Positions 49,651 through 58,977 of a stretch of DNA of 64,000 bases are shown one piece after another; within the stretch, counting starts at the first letter, position 1, and each line of letters opens with the position of its first letter. A program made the position numbers and the translations under genes. Source of the DNA: SSSZ01 sp036732025. Its GTDB lineage: Bacteria; Pseudomonadota; Gammaproteobacteria; Burkholderiales; Rhodocyclaceae. The notes beneath the pieces were generated by a model, which saw nothing but the letters and a program-made list of their open reading frames with translations, searched no databases and was not told the DNA's origin. The DNA is taken from NCBI GenBank assembly GCA_036732025.1, contig DAINDE010000015.1, positions 1-64,000 of the forward strand, in the 5' to 3' direction.

Positions 49651-50659
49651 GGCCGCGGCAGTCCTCCCCGCGCCCTCCCCCGCCATGAGCAAGAAACCAC
49701 GCCTGCAGCGCTATCGCCTCTTCGCCCAGATGGCCTTCTTCGCCCTGTTCACGGTGACGCCGGTATTCGACCTGTTCCGCTACGACCTCGTCGAAAACCA
49801 CGCCTATTTCCTGACCTTCGTCTGGGACCTGGGCATGGACGATCTCGTCGCCGGCCGCATCAGCACCCTGCGGGCGGGCGTCAACATCGTGCTCTTCCTC
49901 TTCCTGCCGGTGCTGGGCACCCTGGCCCTCGTCGTCGGCGTCGCCTGGAAGTGGGGCCGCCTCTATTGCGGCTGGTTGTGTCCCCACTTCTCGGTGGTGG
50001 AGACCATCAACCGCCTGATGCTCATCGCCAGCGGCAAGCATTCCCTCTGGGACAAGAAGGCCACCCCGCCCTGGGAGCCGGACGGCACCCCCGCCCCCCG
50101 CGACAGGCGCTACTGGCTGGCCGTCGTCCCCGCCGCCGTGGCCTTCGCCTTCGCCTGGGCCCTGGTCGGCCTCACCTACCTGATGCCGCCATTCCAGGTC
50201 TACCACGGCCTCCTCACCTTCAGCCTCTACCCCTACGAGGTCATTTTCCTGGCCGCCGCCACCACCGTGCTGACCCTGGAGTTCCTCTTCGCCCGCCACC
50301 TCTTCTGCCGCTACGCCTGTGCCATCGGCATCTTCCAGAGCATTGGCTGGATGGCCAACCGGAAGGCCATGGTCGTCGGCTTCGAGCGGGAGCGGCTGAC
50401 CGACTGCGCAAACTGCCTGGAAGGCCACGGTAGCGCTTGTGATGCGGTGTGCCCGATGCGCCTCAAGCCCCGCAACGTCAAGCGCTGGATGTTCGCCTGC
50501 ACCCAGTGCGGCCAGTGTCTCTCCGCCTGCGGCACGGTCAATCGCGACAACCCGCAAGGGCAGCTCCTGCGCTGGGTGAGCGGCGACGAGGCGAAGCGCA
50601 ACGAGGCCCGTTTCTCGGCCCTTTCCCGTACCGACGAAGACGCCGGGGGGCGCGCCTGA
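49643..50659 (+). CDS. Membrane polyferredoxin (CcoG/NosR-like 4Fe-4S protein)
   Basis: This 338-aa protein has four or five helices carrying CGWLCPHFSVVE and CRYACAIGIFQSI on the membrane face. A C-terminal domain has two 4Fe-4S clusters (CANCLEG...CDAVCPMRLKPRN and CTQCGQCLSACGTV). This is the NapH/CcoG/NosR-C pattern: electron transfer or copper reduction for oxidase assembly. Inside a nor operon, reduction of iron for FeB insertion or of a NorB cofactor is plausible. Its one-base overlap with norD (TGATG) supports cotranscription. Confidence 0.87.
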   Translation: MPEAAAVLPAPSPAMSKKPRLQRYRLFAQMAFFALFTVTPVFDLFRYDLVENHAYFLTFVWDLGMDDLVAGRISTLRAGVNIVLFLFLPVLGTLALVVGVAWKWGRLYCGWLCPHFSVVETINRLMLIASGKHSLWDKKATPPWEPDGTPAPRDRRYWLAVVPAAVAFAFAWALVGLTYLMPPFQVYHGLLTFSLYPYEVIFLAAATTVLTLEFLFARHLFCRYACAIGIFQSIGWMANRKAMVVGFERERLTDCANCLEGHGSACDAVCPMRLKPRNVKRWMFACTQCGQCLSACGTVNRDNPQGQLLRWVSGDEAKRNEARFSALSRTDEDAGGRA

Positions 50660-52500
50660 TGGAAGAGTTCATCGGCAAGCTGTGGCACAACTGGGTGACC
50701 AGGGCCGCCGGCGGCCACTACCCGCAGGCGGCGGTGAAACTGGCGGAAGTGGAAAAGACCGCCGGCATCCTCTTCCGCGCCTTCGGCGGCGACCCCGGCC
50801 TCAAGGTCGCCGCCGCCACCTCGGAAAACCACGGCGCCCGCCGCCGCTGGCTGCAGCGGGTGGCCGGCAGCGGTGAGCGGGTGGCCCAGGCCCGCCGGGA
50901 CGACGAGACCCTGCGCCTGCCGCCGGAGATCGCCGCCTTCCCCGACAGGGCTCTCAACCGCGACCTTTACCTGTGGCTGGCCGTCCTGGCCGCCAGCGAC
51001 GAGGCCCCGGACAAACCCTGGCTGACGCGCAACCAGCGGGCGACCCTGGCGGCGCTCCGTGACTATCCCGGGCTCAGGCCCCGCTACGAGCGCCTGGTAG
51101 CGGCCCACCTGGCCGGCCGCATCGCCCCGGGCGAACTACAAGCCGACGAGGCCGCCCAGGAAACGGCGCTGCGCCGGGCGCTGACCGACCCCGGCAGCAT
51201 CGACGGCCTGCCACCGCTGACCTCCCGGCAATCCCGCCCGCCCCAGCCCATCCTGCTCTGGCTCGTGGACGCCCCGGCGGCAGCCCTGCCCGGGCACGCG
51301 CCGGCCGGTGACGGCCCTCCGCCCCCAGAGGGCAGTGGCAGCGCCGAAACGGAAAAGGAGGCCCACAAGGCCGAGCAGGTGGCACCGCCGGACAACAAGA
51401 ACGCCTTCGTCTTCAGCTTCCGCGCCGAAAGCCTGCCCACCTGGACCGAGTACGTGCGGGTCAACCGCGCCTACGACGACGACCTCGACCCCAACGCCAA
51501 GGAAACCGCCAAGGATCTGGACAAGCTCTCGCTGACCCGGGACGGCCAGACCAGCGTTTCCCGGGTCAAGTTCGACCTCGACCTGCCTTCCGCCGCCGAG
51601 GACGACACGCCCGTCGGCCCCGGCCTGCCCCTGCCCGAATGGGACTACCGCAAGGGCGTGCTGCTGCCCGACCACTGCCGTCTGCAGCCCATGATCGCCC
51701 AGGACGCGGAACCGGCCGCCCTGCCCGCGCAATTGGCGGCCACCGCCAAGAAGCTGCGCGGCCAGTTCGCCGCCCTCGCTCCCCAGCGCCGCTGGCTGAA
51801 AGCTCAGCCGGACGGCCCCGAACTCGACGTGGACGCCTGCGTGCGCAACGTCGCCGACCGCGCCTCCGGCCACACCCCGGACATCGGCAGCTACCTCGCC
51901 CAGGCCCGCTGCGAGCGGGATCTCGCCTGCCTGCTGCTGGCCGACCTTTCCATGTCGACGGACGCCTGGATTTCCGACAGCCACCGCATCGTGGACGTCA
52001 TCCGCGATTCCCTGCTCCTCTTCGCCGAAGCCATGTCCGCCACCGGCGACCGCTTCGGCATCTACGGTTTCTCGTCCCTGCGCCGGCAGAACGTGCGTTT
52101 TCACCTGCTCAAGGATTTCACCGCCCGCTACGACGGCCTCGCCCGCGGCCGCATCCTGGCCATCAAGCCCGGCTACTACACACGGATGGGCGCGGCCCTG
52201 CGCCAGGCCGGCCGCATCCTGGCCGAACAGCCCGCCGGCCGGCGCCTGCTCCTCATCATCACTGACGGCAAGCCCAACGACCTGGACCTCTACGATTCCC
52301 GCTACGGCATCGAGGACACCCGCATGGCCGTCTACGAGGCCCGACGACTGGGACTCACCCCCTTCTGCGTCACCATCGACCGTGAAGCCGGCGCCTACCT
52401 GCCCTACCTCTTCGGCCCCGCCGGCTTCTGCGTCATCAGGAAGCCCGAGGAACTGCCCCGCCGTCTACCGCTGCTTTACGCACAACTGACCCGTCAATAA
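50659..52500 (+). CDS. norD: NorD, von Willebrand factor A protein
   Basis: This 613-aa cytosolic protein has an N-terminal helical region, an acidic/Pro-rich linker (about 215-245), and a C-terminal VWA domain with MIDAS DLSMS (Asp429-Ser433), then RFGIYGFSSL and LLIITDGKPND (second metal residues). NorD with NorQ inserts iron into the NO reductase. The length matches proteobacterial NorD. Confidence 0.95.
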   Translation: MEEFIGKLWHNWVTRAAGGHYPQAAVKLAEVEKTAGILFRAFGGDPGLKVAAATSENHGARRRWLQRVAGSGERVAQARRDDETLRLPPEIAAFPDRALNRDLYLWLAVLAASDEAPDKPWLTRNQRATLAALRDYPGLRPRYERLVAAHLAGRIAPGELQADEAAQETALRRALTDPGSIDGLPPLTSRQSRPPQPILLWLVDAPAAALPGHAPAGDGPPPPEGSGSAETEKEAHKAEQVAPPDNKNAFVFSFRAESLPTWTEYVRVNRAYDDDLDPNAKETAKDLDKLSLTRDGQTSVSRVKFDLDLPSAAEDDTPVGPGLPLPEWDYRKGVLLPDHCRLQPMIAQDAEPAALPAQLAATAKKLRGQFAALAPQRRWLKAQPDGPELDVDACVRNVADRASGHTPDIGSYLAQARCERDLACLLLADLSMSTDAWISDSHRIVDVIRDSLLLFAEAMSATGDRFGIYGFSSLRRQNVRFHLLKDFTARYDGLARGRILAIKPGYYTRMGAALRQAGRILAEQPAGRRLLLIITDGKPNDLDLYDSRYGIEDTRMAVYEARRLGLTPFCVTIDREAGAYLPYLFGPAGFCVIRKPEELPRRLPLLYAQLTRQ

Positions 52501-52574
52501 GACCTAGGGCGTATTGCCAATGAATTAATCCGGTGCCAAGATTCGGCGGTCGCCACTCGCGCTCACGGCCCGCC

Positions 52575-53267
52575 ATGCACGGAAACACGCCCATCAACAT
52601 CGAAGCCCTGCTCTCCCACGTGGCCCTGTTCAACGGCCTAGCCCCCCAGGAGATCGCCAAGATCGCCCGCGGCACCCGGGAAATCCACGCCAGCAAGGGC
52701 GACATCCTGTTCCACAAGGGCGACCCCTGCAACGGTTTCCATCTGGTGGTCTACGGCCAGGTCAAGCTGGCCTTCACTTCGCCCCAGGGCAGCGAGAAGG
52801 TCGTCGAAATCATCAGCCAGGGCCAGAGCTTCGGCGAAGCCATCATGTTCATGGACAAACCCTACATCGTCTTTGCCCAGGCGCTGTCCGACTCCTTGCT
52901 GCTGCACATTTCCAAGAACGTCATCTTCGACGAACTGCAGCGGGACCCCGCCCTCAGCAAGAAAATGATCGCGGGCATGGCCATGCGCCTGCACCAACTC
53001 ATGGCGGACGTGGAGTCCTACTCCCTCCATTCCGGCAAGCAGCGCATCATCGGCTACCTGGTGCGTGAGATTCCCGAAGACGAGCACGGCAAGAACATCA
53101 CCATCACCCTGCCCACCAACAAGGGCATTATCGCTTCCCGCCTCAACCTGACCCAGGAGCATTTCTCCCGCATCCTGCACGAGCTGAGCGAACTGGGCCT
53201 GATCGTGGTGGAAGGCCGCAAGATCCACATCCCCGACATCGACAAGCTGCGCACCCACGAAAACTGA
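52575..53267 (+). CDS. CRP/FNR family regulator, Dnr-like
   Basis: This 230-aa protein has a cyclic-nucleotide-binding-like sensor (LLSHVALFNGLAPQEIAKIARGTREIHASKGDILFHKGD), a long dimer helix, and an HTH with TNKGIIASRLNLTQEHFSRILHELSELGLI. The E..SR pattern in the recognition helix is that of FNR/Dnr, which read TTGAT half-sites. The N-terminal Cys cluster of FNR is absent, so it does not hold a 4Fe-4S cluster; Dnr proteins instead sense NO, probably through haem. Next to nor, it is the likely activator of norCB. Confidence 0.88.
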   Translation: MHGNTPINIEALLSHVALFNGLAPQEIAKIARGTREIHASKGDILFHKGDPCNGFHLVVYGQVKLAFTSPQGSEKVVEIISQGQSFGEAIMFMDKPYIVFAQALSDSLLLHISKNVIFDELQRDPALSKKMIAGMAMRLHQLMADVESYSLHSGKQRIIGYLVREIPEDEHGKNITITLPTNKGIIASRLNLTQEHFSRILHELSELGLIVVEGRKIHIPDIDKLRTHEN

Positions 53268-53294
53268 CGGTCCGCTGCGCCATTCCGTCCGGCC

Positions 53295-54773
53295 ATGGCC
53301 ACCGAAATCGAACTCAAGCTCGCCCTCCCCGCGAGCGCGGCCCGCACCCTGGCCGGCCACCCCCTGCTGGCCGGCGTCGTCCCCAGCCGCCACCGCCTGC
53401 TCAACACCTACTACGACACCCCGGATCTCGCCCTCAAGGCCCGCCGCATCGCCCTGCGCTTCCGCAAGAAGGGCTGGCAGTGGCTGCTCACCGTCAAGTC
53501 GGCGGAACCAGCCAGCGGCGGCCTGGCCCTGCGCAGCGAGTGGGAAGTGGCAGCCACCCCCGGCACCTGGACCTTCGCCCACATCGACCAGCCCGCCCTG
53601 CGCGAATTCCTGGAAGACGCCGCGCCACGCCTGGAACCGGTATTCACCACCCACTTCCAGCGCACCGCCTGGACGCTGTCCTACGGCGATTCCCTGGTGG
53701 AACTGGCCCTTGACCGGGGCCGCATCGAAAGCGCCAGCCGGCACACCCCGATCTGCGAGGTGGAACTCGAACTCCTCTCCGGCGCCATCGGCGACCTGTT
53801 CGCCCTGGCCAAGGCGTTGCAGGCCAGCCTGCCCCTGCGCCCCAGCGCCGCCAGCAAGGCCGAACGGGGCTACGCCCAGTTCCTGGACGAACCGCCCCGC
53901 CCCTGCAAGGCCAGACTCCAGCCCCTGGACCCCGACGCCACGCCCAGCCAGGCCTTCCGCCAGATCGCCCTGGCCTGCCTGGAACAACTCCAGCGCAACG
54001 AGGCCGGCGTCATCCAGGGCACCGACCCCGAGTTCGTGCACCAGGCCCGGGTCGCCCTGCGCCGGCTGCGTTCGGCCATCAAGGTCTTCGCCCCGGCCCT
54101 GCCGGCGGACTTCGCCACAGCCTGGAGCCAGGCCTGGCAGACCCTCGCTGCGGCCCTTGGAGAAGCCCGCAACTGGGACGTCCTGGTCAACGAGACGCTT
54201 CCCCCGCTCCAGGCCGCTTTCCCCGACCATCGTCCCCTGGCGCGACTGGCCGCCGCCGCCCACCGCCAGTCCAGGGAAGCCCACGCCATGGTCGCCCGCC
54301 TGCTGCGCATGGCCGAATACCCCCGCCTGCTTACCGAATTCACCGCCAGCCTCTATGCCCTGCCCAACGATGGCAACGACCAGCCGCTCCCGGATTTCGC
54401 CATCGACCAGCTCACCCGGCGCGCCCGGCAAGCGAAAAGACTGGCACGCCAGCACGCCGCCCTGACCGCCGAAGAACGCCACCGCATGCGGCTGGCCTTC
54501 AAGAAACTGCGCTACACCCTGGAGTTCTTCGCCTCCCTGCTACCGCGCCGCCGCCTCGGCGCCTACCTCGCCGCCCTCGCCCAACTGCAGGATGAGTTGG
54601 GTCTCATCAACGACCACGCCACCGCCGCCGAACTGGTCGAGAAAGTCCTAGGCGAACGCTACCAGGGCCCCATCCTGGGCTGGATCGCCGGCCGCCACGC
54701 CCTGCTGGTGGAAGAACTCCCGGAAAGCCTGGACACCTGGCTGGCCCAACGAAACCCTTGGAAACGGCGCTGA
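53295..54773 (+). CDS. CYTH-CHAD protein, inorganic triphosphatase-like
   Basis: This 492-aa protein has an N-terminal CYTH domain (1-200; EIELKLALP signature, HRLLNTYYDTPDLALKARRIALRFRKKGWQWLLTVKS, ICEVELELLSG) giving a triphosphate tunnel enzyme. The C-terminal CHAD domain (about 215-490; EFVHQARVALRRLRSAIKVF, RMRLAFKKLRYTLEFF) has conserved His and basic residues that bind polyphosphate. E. coli YgiF with this architecture hydrolyses inorganic triphosphate. SixA follows, a common association. Confidence 0.93.
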   Translation: MATEIELKLALPASAARTLAGHPLLAGVVPSRHRLLNTYYDTPDLALKARRIALRFRKKGWQWLLTVKSAEPASGGLALRSEWEVAATPGTWTFAHIDQPALREFLEDAAPRLEPVFTTHFQRTAWTLSYGDSLVELALDRGRIESASRHTPICEVELELLSGAIGDLFALAKALQASLPLRPSAASKAERGYAQFLDEPPRPCKARLQPLDPDATPSQAFRQIALACLEQLQRNEAGVIQGTDPEFVHQARVALRRLRSAIKVFAPALPADFATAWSQAWQTLAAALGEARNWDVLVNETLPPLQAAFPDHRPLARLAAAAHRQSREAHAMVARLLRMAEYPRLLTEFTASLYALPNDGNDQPLPDFAIDQLTRRARQAKRLARQHAALTAEERHRMRLAFKKLRYTLEFFASLLPRRRLGAYLAALAQLQDELGLINDHATAAELVEKVLGERYQGPILGWIAGRHALLVEELPESLDTWLAQRNPWKRR

Positions 54774-54817
54774 AACACACCTGGGGCAAGCTTGCGGTCG
54801 ACGAGAAAGGAAAAGCA

Positions 54818-55276
54818 ATGGATCTGTTGCTCTGGCGTCATGCCGAGGCCGAAGATGGCGAAAACGATATGCAGCGGGCACTCACGGCCCGGGGAGAGAA
54901 GCAGGCCAGACGTATGGCCAGATGGATCAGGGCCCATCACCCCAAGGAACTGCGAATACTGGTGAGTCCAGCAGTCAGATGCCAGCAAACCGTTGCCACC
55001 CTTGGACTGCCGTTCGAAACAATTCGCAGACTGGGGCCGGGTGCCACTGTAGCGGATCTTGTTGCTACCTGCGGGTGGCCAAATTCCAGGAACCCCATCC
55101 TGGTCGTCGGCCATCAGCCTGCTTTGGGGCGACTTGCTTCGTTGCTGCTCGCCGGCCATGAGATGGACTGGAGCATCAAGAAAGGAGCGCTTTGGTGGAT
55201 TTCGGGTCGTTTGCGGTCAGAAAATTATCAAACTGTATTGCGTTCCGCTCTCTCACCCGATCACCTTGCTGATTGA
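54818..55276 (+). CDS. sixA: Phosphohistidine phosphatase SixA
   Basis: This 152-aa histidine phosphatase has the RHG-type signature LLLWRHAEAED with His8, RALTARGEKQARRMARWIR, ILVSPAVRCQQTV and the second catalytic His in ILVVGHQPALGRLASLLL. SixA removes phosphate from HPt domains, in E. coli ArcB and the nitrogen PTS. The start at ATG 54818 has AAAGGA upstream. The coding DNA becomes less GC-rich toward its end, where the low-GC surface-glycan region begins. Confidence 0.9.
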   Translation: MDLLLWRHAEAEDGENDMQRALTARGEKQARRMARWIRAHHPKELRILVSPAVRCQQTVATLGLPFETIRRLGPGATVADLVATCGWPNSRNPILVVGHQPALGRLASLLLAGHEMDWSIKKGALWWISGRLRSENYQTVLRSALSPDHLAD

Positions 55277-55304
55277 CGCGTCCAGCGGCGCCCCGGGCAA
55301 GGAC

Positions 55305-56048
55305 TCAAGACTTTCGTATCACGACGAGCTGATTATCGTTCAAGGGCAGCCCCGGACGGTGCAAGGTTACGTAACTTACCCGGTATGCCTTATCCGAAAA
55401 ATAGTCGCGATATCGCAACATGTCTATGCCATTAACATCCTCTATGATGTAATTGCCATATATTGACAAGCGGTCAATGGAATTCTCGAAAAGACTGACG
55501 CCGGCATCAAATTCGTGCAGGCCATCATCGATCATCAAGTCGAAATCCGTTTCCCGAATCGCATTCCACATTTCGACGATCGACTCCTTTGACGTCTGAT
55601 CGACATGAAAGGTGCGAATCCTGTCCTCCTCAAACAGGATTTCCTTATCGATATCACATCCGAATATTCTGGCATTCGGGAAATAGTCCCTCCACACACG
55701 CAGCGAGGCGCCAGGACGGCCGGCGGCTCCCATGCTGCTCGCCAAAGCAGGATTGTTGGTTCCCAGGCCGCACTCAAAAACCTTGCTAACGAGACCGCGA
55801 CAGTGGCCGTAGCGATCGCTCATGAAATCGGCATACGTATGAGATGGCCACGGGTAAGGATGACCATCGGGCCTCACCTCCCCCTTATCCGAACCGTATT
55901 TGTCGCACAACTGGGCCAATTCAGATGCCAAGTCCTTTTCATAATGAACAACGTAGGAATAGGCACAATTCTCTTTAAGAACCTGCTCAGCAGAAACGAG
56001 TACTTGGATATTTTCAATTGCCGGCAAAGAAATCCTGATTGCGTCCAT
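55305..56048 (-). CDS. Methyltransferase/hydroxylase-like SAM-fold protein
   Basis: This 247-aa protein contains KYGSDKG and VFECGLGTNNPALASSMGAAGRPGASLRVWRDYFPNARIFGCDIDKEILFE, a Rossmann SAM-binding pattern, followed by FDLMIDDGLHEFDAGVSLFENSIDRLSIYGNYIIEDVNG. This matches the TylF/CmcI-like group of glycan and antibiotic methyltransferases. It is the last gene of the minus-strand surface cluster, 58 nt after the glycosyltransferase. GC content is lower than the genome core, suggesting acquired DNA. The substrate is likely a sugar; function is not demonstrated. Confidence 0.8.
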   Translation of the reverse strand: MDAIRISLPAIENIQVLVSAEQVLKENCAYSYVVHYEKDLASELAQLCDKYGSDKGEVRPDGHPYPWPSHTYADFMSDRYGHCRGLVSKVFECGLGTNNPALASSMGAAGRPGASLRVWRDYFPNARIFGCDIDKEILFEEDRIRTFHVDQTSKESIVEMWNAIRETDFDLMIDDGLHEFDAGVSLFENSIDRLSIYGNYIIEDVNGIDMLRYRDYFSDKAYRVSYVTLHRPGLPLNDNQLVVIRKS

Positions 56049-56106
56049 CTCATCTATCCCCTATTCACCCCAATACCACGGAAATTTCATTACGCATTTC
56101 GCAACT

Positions 56107-57132
56107 TTAATCCATGATCGCCGACATCAATTTTTCCCAAAAGACATGCTCCGGGAATCTCTCCGCCGTTGCACGCGCATGCTCACCCAGCCGTTTCCGA
56201 AGCGCCTCGCTACGCACGAGGCAGTTGATCAGTTCCGACAATAGCTCAATGTCCCCCACCGGATGCATCAGGCAATTATCCCCATGCTTCCACAGCCCTT
56301 GGTAAACAGGCAAATCTGCCACGATCATGGGCTTGTTGCACCATCCAGCCTCGAACAGCACCAGGGGTTGTGATTCGATCCCGGCTGGATGCACCACCAA
56401 GTCCGCCGAACGCAGCCACTCCAGGGCTTCGCGATGATCGAGGGCACCCGTAAGAGTGACTCTGCTGAGAAAATCGCTGCTGGCCTTGCCTTGAAGCAGG
56501 TCGTTGGCGGAATCGCTTAGGGATTCCATGCGCCCGATCAGGATCAGTTCGATTTCCGGATCATTCAGTCGCCACAACGCTTCAATCAGATCACCCTGCC
56601 GCTTTCTAAAATCCAGGTTACCGAGGCTGACGATGCGGAACTTCCCCGACCCAGGTTTAGCCCCTATCCCCTCCGGAAGGCTGACACCGTTTGGCACAAC
56701 CCGAAGCCGGTCCTGAGGGCACTGATAGACGAAGGAGCGATAGATGTTGTCGAATGCGTGGGATGTCTGGGTAATGATCCTGTCGATGGAGGCAAATGCT
56801 CGCCAATAACCTTCCGTATCGGTCAGAACTGTACCCAACCCATTTTCCGCTTCATGAATCCACCAAACGGTCTTCATTACCGGCGCAAACTGGGCAACCA
56901 CCTTCCCAGTAAATATGGTGTTTCCCAAACACAAATCATAGTTGTCGGATCGTACCGTCTCCGGAAAACCGGCGCCGATCTCCCGGAACATGTCCGACAG
57001 CGGTCCCGGCGTTGGCGTCACGGACATCACGTCGACCTGGTGGCCCGCCTCAATCAGGCGGCTTGCCAGCCGGTACAACAACAGGCTGGCTCCAGAAATC
57101 GTGTAATCGTGCCCGAACATCATTATTCGCAT
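56107..57132 (-). CDS. GT4-family glycosyltransferase
   Basis: This 341-aa GT-B glycosyltransferase has an N-terminal lobe MRIMMFGHDYTISGASLLLYRLASRLIEAGHQVDV, the linker GNLDFRKRQGDLIEALW, and the donor site SADLVVHPAGIESQPLVLFEAGWCNKPMIVADLPVY (EX7E-like). A CAGGGAG site favours the ATG at 57132 over 57156. GC content is lower than average. It probably builds the exported glycan of this cluster. Confidence 0.9.
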   Translation of the reverse strand: MRIMMFGHDYTISGASLLLYRLASRLIEAGHQVDVMSVTPTPGPLSDMFREIGAGFPETVRSDNYDLCLGNTIFTGKVVAQFAPVMKTVWWIHEAENGLGTVLTDTEGYWRAFASIDRIITQTSHAFDNIYRSFVYQCPQDRLRVVPNGVSLPEGIGAKPGSGKFRIVSLGNLDFRKRQGDLIEALWRLNDPEIELILIGRMESLSDSANDLLQGKASSDFLSRVTLTGALDHREALEWLRSADLVVHPAGIESQPLVLFEAGWCNKPMIVADLPVYQGLWKHGDNCLMHPVGDIELLSELINCLVRSEALRKRLGEHARATAERFPEHVFWEKLMSAIMD

Positions 57133-57192
57133 TCCATGCTCCCTGTTATTTGTCATCTGGCAATAGGCGGGTGAGGCTTCTCGCCTCTGCGG

Positions 57193-58146
57193 TCATGACG
57201 CTTCGAACTCCCGTATGCTTTCCGCCCCCTCCCTCGAATCGGCATCGCTGATCAGGCGCAAGTAGACCTTTTCGAGGCTATTCATGTTCTTGACCGACAG
57301 TAGTCTGCCGTTGCACCGACCTATGCGGTCAACGCATAGGGATAGCGCATCGGCGCCAACGCTTGTGCCCCAAACGCTCTTCCCGATCTGCCGCCACGCT
57401 CCATCGCCCTCGGGGGCACCGGAAAATTCGGCGATCACCTCAAACTCCTGCCCCTCACCGCCAAGGATGTCGAATACGCCGCAGGAGCTCCGAATAGTCC
57501 CTTGATGGATAAAGATGAAGCGGTCGGCCAACCGCTCGACGTCTGCCAGGATATGTGACGAAAAGAACAGCGCCCCCCCGGCACTCCGGTATTGCTGCAA
57601 TATTTCGACAACCTCGGCGCGGCCTAGCGGGTCCAATCCGGAAAGGGGCTCATCAAGGATCAGCAGTTTCGGTTCCATTGCCAAGGCATGCGCGAGAATC
57701 GTCCTCTGAACCATGCCTTTGGACAGGGAACGCAAGGGCTTGCGCGCGGCATGGGCAACGCCGAAGCGCTCAAGCCAGCGCATCGCGTGATCCCTCGGTG
57801 ACGATGGACTGCCGCCTGACAGGGCGAGCCCAGTCCGAACCAGCTCCAGCGGGGTCAGATAATCGTAGGCCAGCGGGTTTTCAGGCACGTAGGCCACACC
57901 TCGCCGGCTGGTCGGGTCATCGACAGGCAGTCCGTTGAGGGTAGCGGTTCCCGAGCTAGGACGCTGCAGCCCCATGATGATCCTTATCGTCGAGCTCTTG
58001 CCCGCACCATTGTGCCCAATGAAGCCGACACTCTCGCCGGGGGCTACCTGGAGGTCGATATCCCGGATGGCGAAAGCGGGTTTGCCGAACCACCCCTTGC
58101 GGTAGGACTTGGAAACCCCGGTCAGGTTGATGAGGAGATCGTTCAT
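57193..58146 (-). CDS. ABC-2 type transporter ATP-binding protein
   Basis: This 317-aa protein has Walker A GHNGAGKS (44-51), Q-loop region VAYVPENPLAYDY, signature LSKGM (variant of LSGGQ), Walker B LLILDEPLSGLDP and switch His in FFSSHI. A C-terminal extension of about 80 residues (VIAEFSGAPEGDGAWRQIG) is typical of CcmA-like ABC-2 ATPases. It is the energy module for the permease encoded three genes upstream. By position it parallels XapD of the Geobacter xap cluster. Confidence 0.92.
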   Translation of the reverse strand: MNDLLINLTGVSKSYRKGWFGKPAFAIRDIDLQVAPGESVGFIGHNGAGKSSTIRIIMGLQRPSSGTATLNGLPVDDPTSRRGVAYVPENPLAYDYLTPLELVRTGLALSGGSPSSPRDHAMRWLERFGVAHAARKPLRSLSKGMVQRTILAHALAMEPKLLILDEPLSGLDPLGRAEVVEILQQYRSAGGALFFSSHILADVERLADRFIFIHQGTIRSSCGVFDILGGEGQEFEVIAEFSGAPEGDGAWRQIGKSVWGTSVGADALSLCVDRIGRCNGRLLSVKNMNSLEKVYLRLISDADSREGAESIREFEAS

Positions 58147-58149
58147 GAA

Positions 58150-58977
58150 TCAGTTCTTCGGTGGTTGCATGACAACGCGCCCTTCGCTGAGCACATAGCC
58201 GCCACCGAGCGGATCGTCGGGAATCCTGGTCAGCAGCCCCTCGGCGACCAGCGCCTCAAGATTTTCCGGCGCATGCCCCTTCAGGGCGACAAAACGATGC
58301 CATGCATCCTGCAGGCTCTTGAGCCCTTCCAGGCGAACCGCGCGCTGGTTCAGGTAGTCCCGCAAGGCCTTGTCTCTGGTCCCCTCGGCCATCCCGCGCA
58401 CGAGGCGAATTGCCAACTCCGTATCGTCGGATTTCTCCGACCATCGGGCAGCCATGACCGTCAGCGCCTGCTTCGTTCCTTCGTCTTGGGCATGCGCGGC
58501 CGCTGTCCGGAAAGCCGCGACCCCCCCTGGCACGTCGCCAAGAAAATGGACCCTGTTAAAGCCCAGGTAGAAGGGAGGGTAAACGTCGGTTGGCCGGGCA
58601 TCGGTGGCGCGCGACAAGATCACCTGTGCCTGTTGCACCTTCCCCTCCCAGGGAAGGATGGCCGCGGCGGTGTAGTAATTGTCCTCATGCGCTGGATTGA
58701 GCCAGGAGACATCCTCCTGGACCTGGGCAAGCGCAGACAGGGTTTCAGGGGGCAATCTGCCCACCCCCACCATGATGGCCCGCCAAGTACCGATGTTTGC
58801 GGCGAGATAGCGGTCGCCTGCGGAGTAGAGAATCTGCATGGGAACCGGCAATGCCACGCTCATGAGGTCTTCGCCAAGAGGATGACGGGGACGTTCCCAG
58901 TTGCCGGCGGCAAACAATATCCCGCCGCCTATCAATGCAAAGACACAATGGAGCAACGACCGCGCCCGGGAGTTCAT
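58150..58977 (-). CDS. Unknown secreted/membrane protein, helical-repeat-like
   Basis: This 275-aa protein has an N-terminal hydrophobic segment (LLHCVFALIGGGILFAAG), so it is exported or anchored. The middle is helical with TPR-like spacing (DNYYTAAAILPWEGKVQQAQVILSRATDARPTDVYPPFYLGFNRVHFL, GVAAFRTAAAHAQDEGTKQALTVMAARWSEKSDD). The C terminus (DDPLGGGYVLSEGRVV) recalls the ends of pilin-like or type II secretion proteins. It is coupled to both neighbours (overlap of four bases upstream, three-base gap to the ATPase). I do not recognise the family. Confidence 0.7.
   Translation of the reverse strand: MNSRARSLLHCVFALIGGGILFAAGNWERPRHPLGEDLMSVALPVPMQILYSAGDRYLAANIGTWRAIMVGVGRLPPETLSALAQVQEDVSWLNPAHEDNYYTAAAILPWEGKVQQAQVILSRATDARPTDVYPPFYLGFNRVHFLGDVPGGVAAFRTAAAHAQDEGTKQALTVMAARWSEKSDDTELAIRLVRGMAEGTRDKALRDYLNQRAVRLEGLKSLQDAWHRFVALKGHAPENLEALVAEGLLTRIPDDPLGGGYVLSEGRVVMQPPKN

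Noticed and set aside
52501..52574. An FNR-type box upstream of the Dnr-like gene
   Set aside because: TTGCCAATGAATTAA in this gap lacks a good TTGAT or ATCAA half-site.
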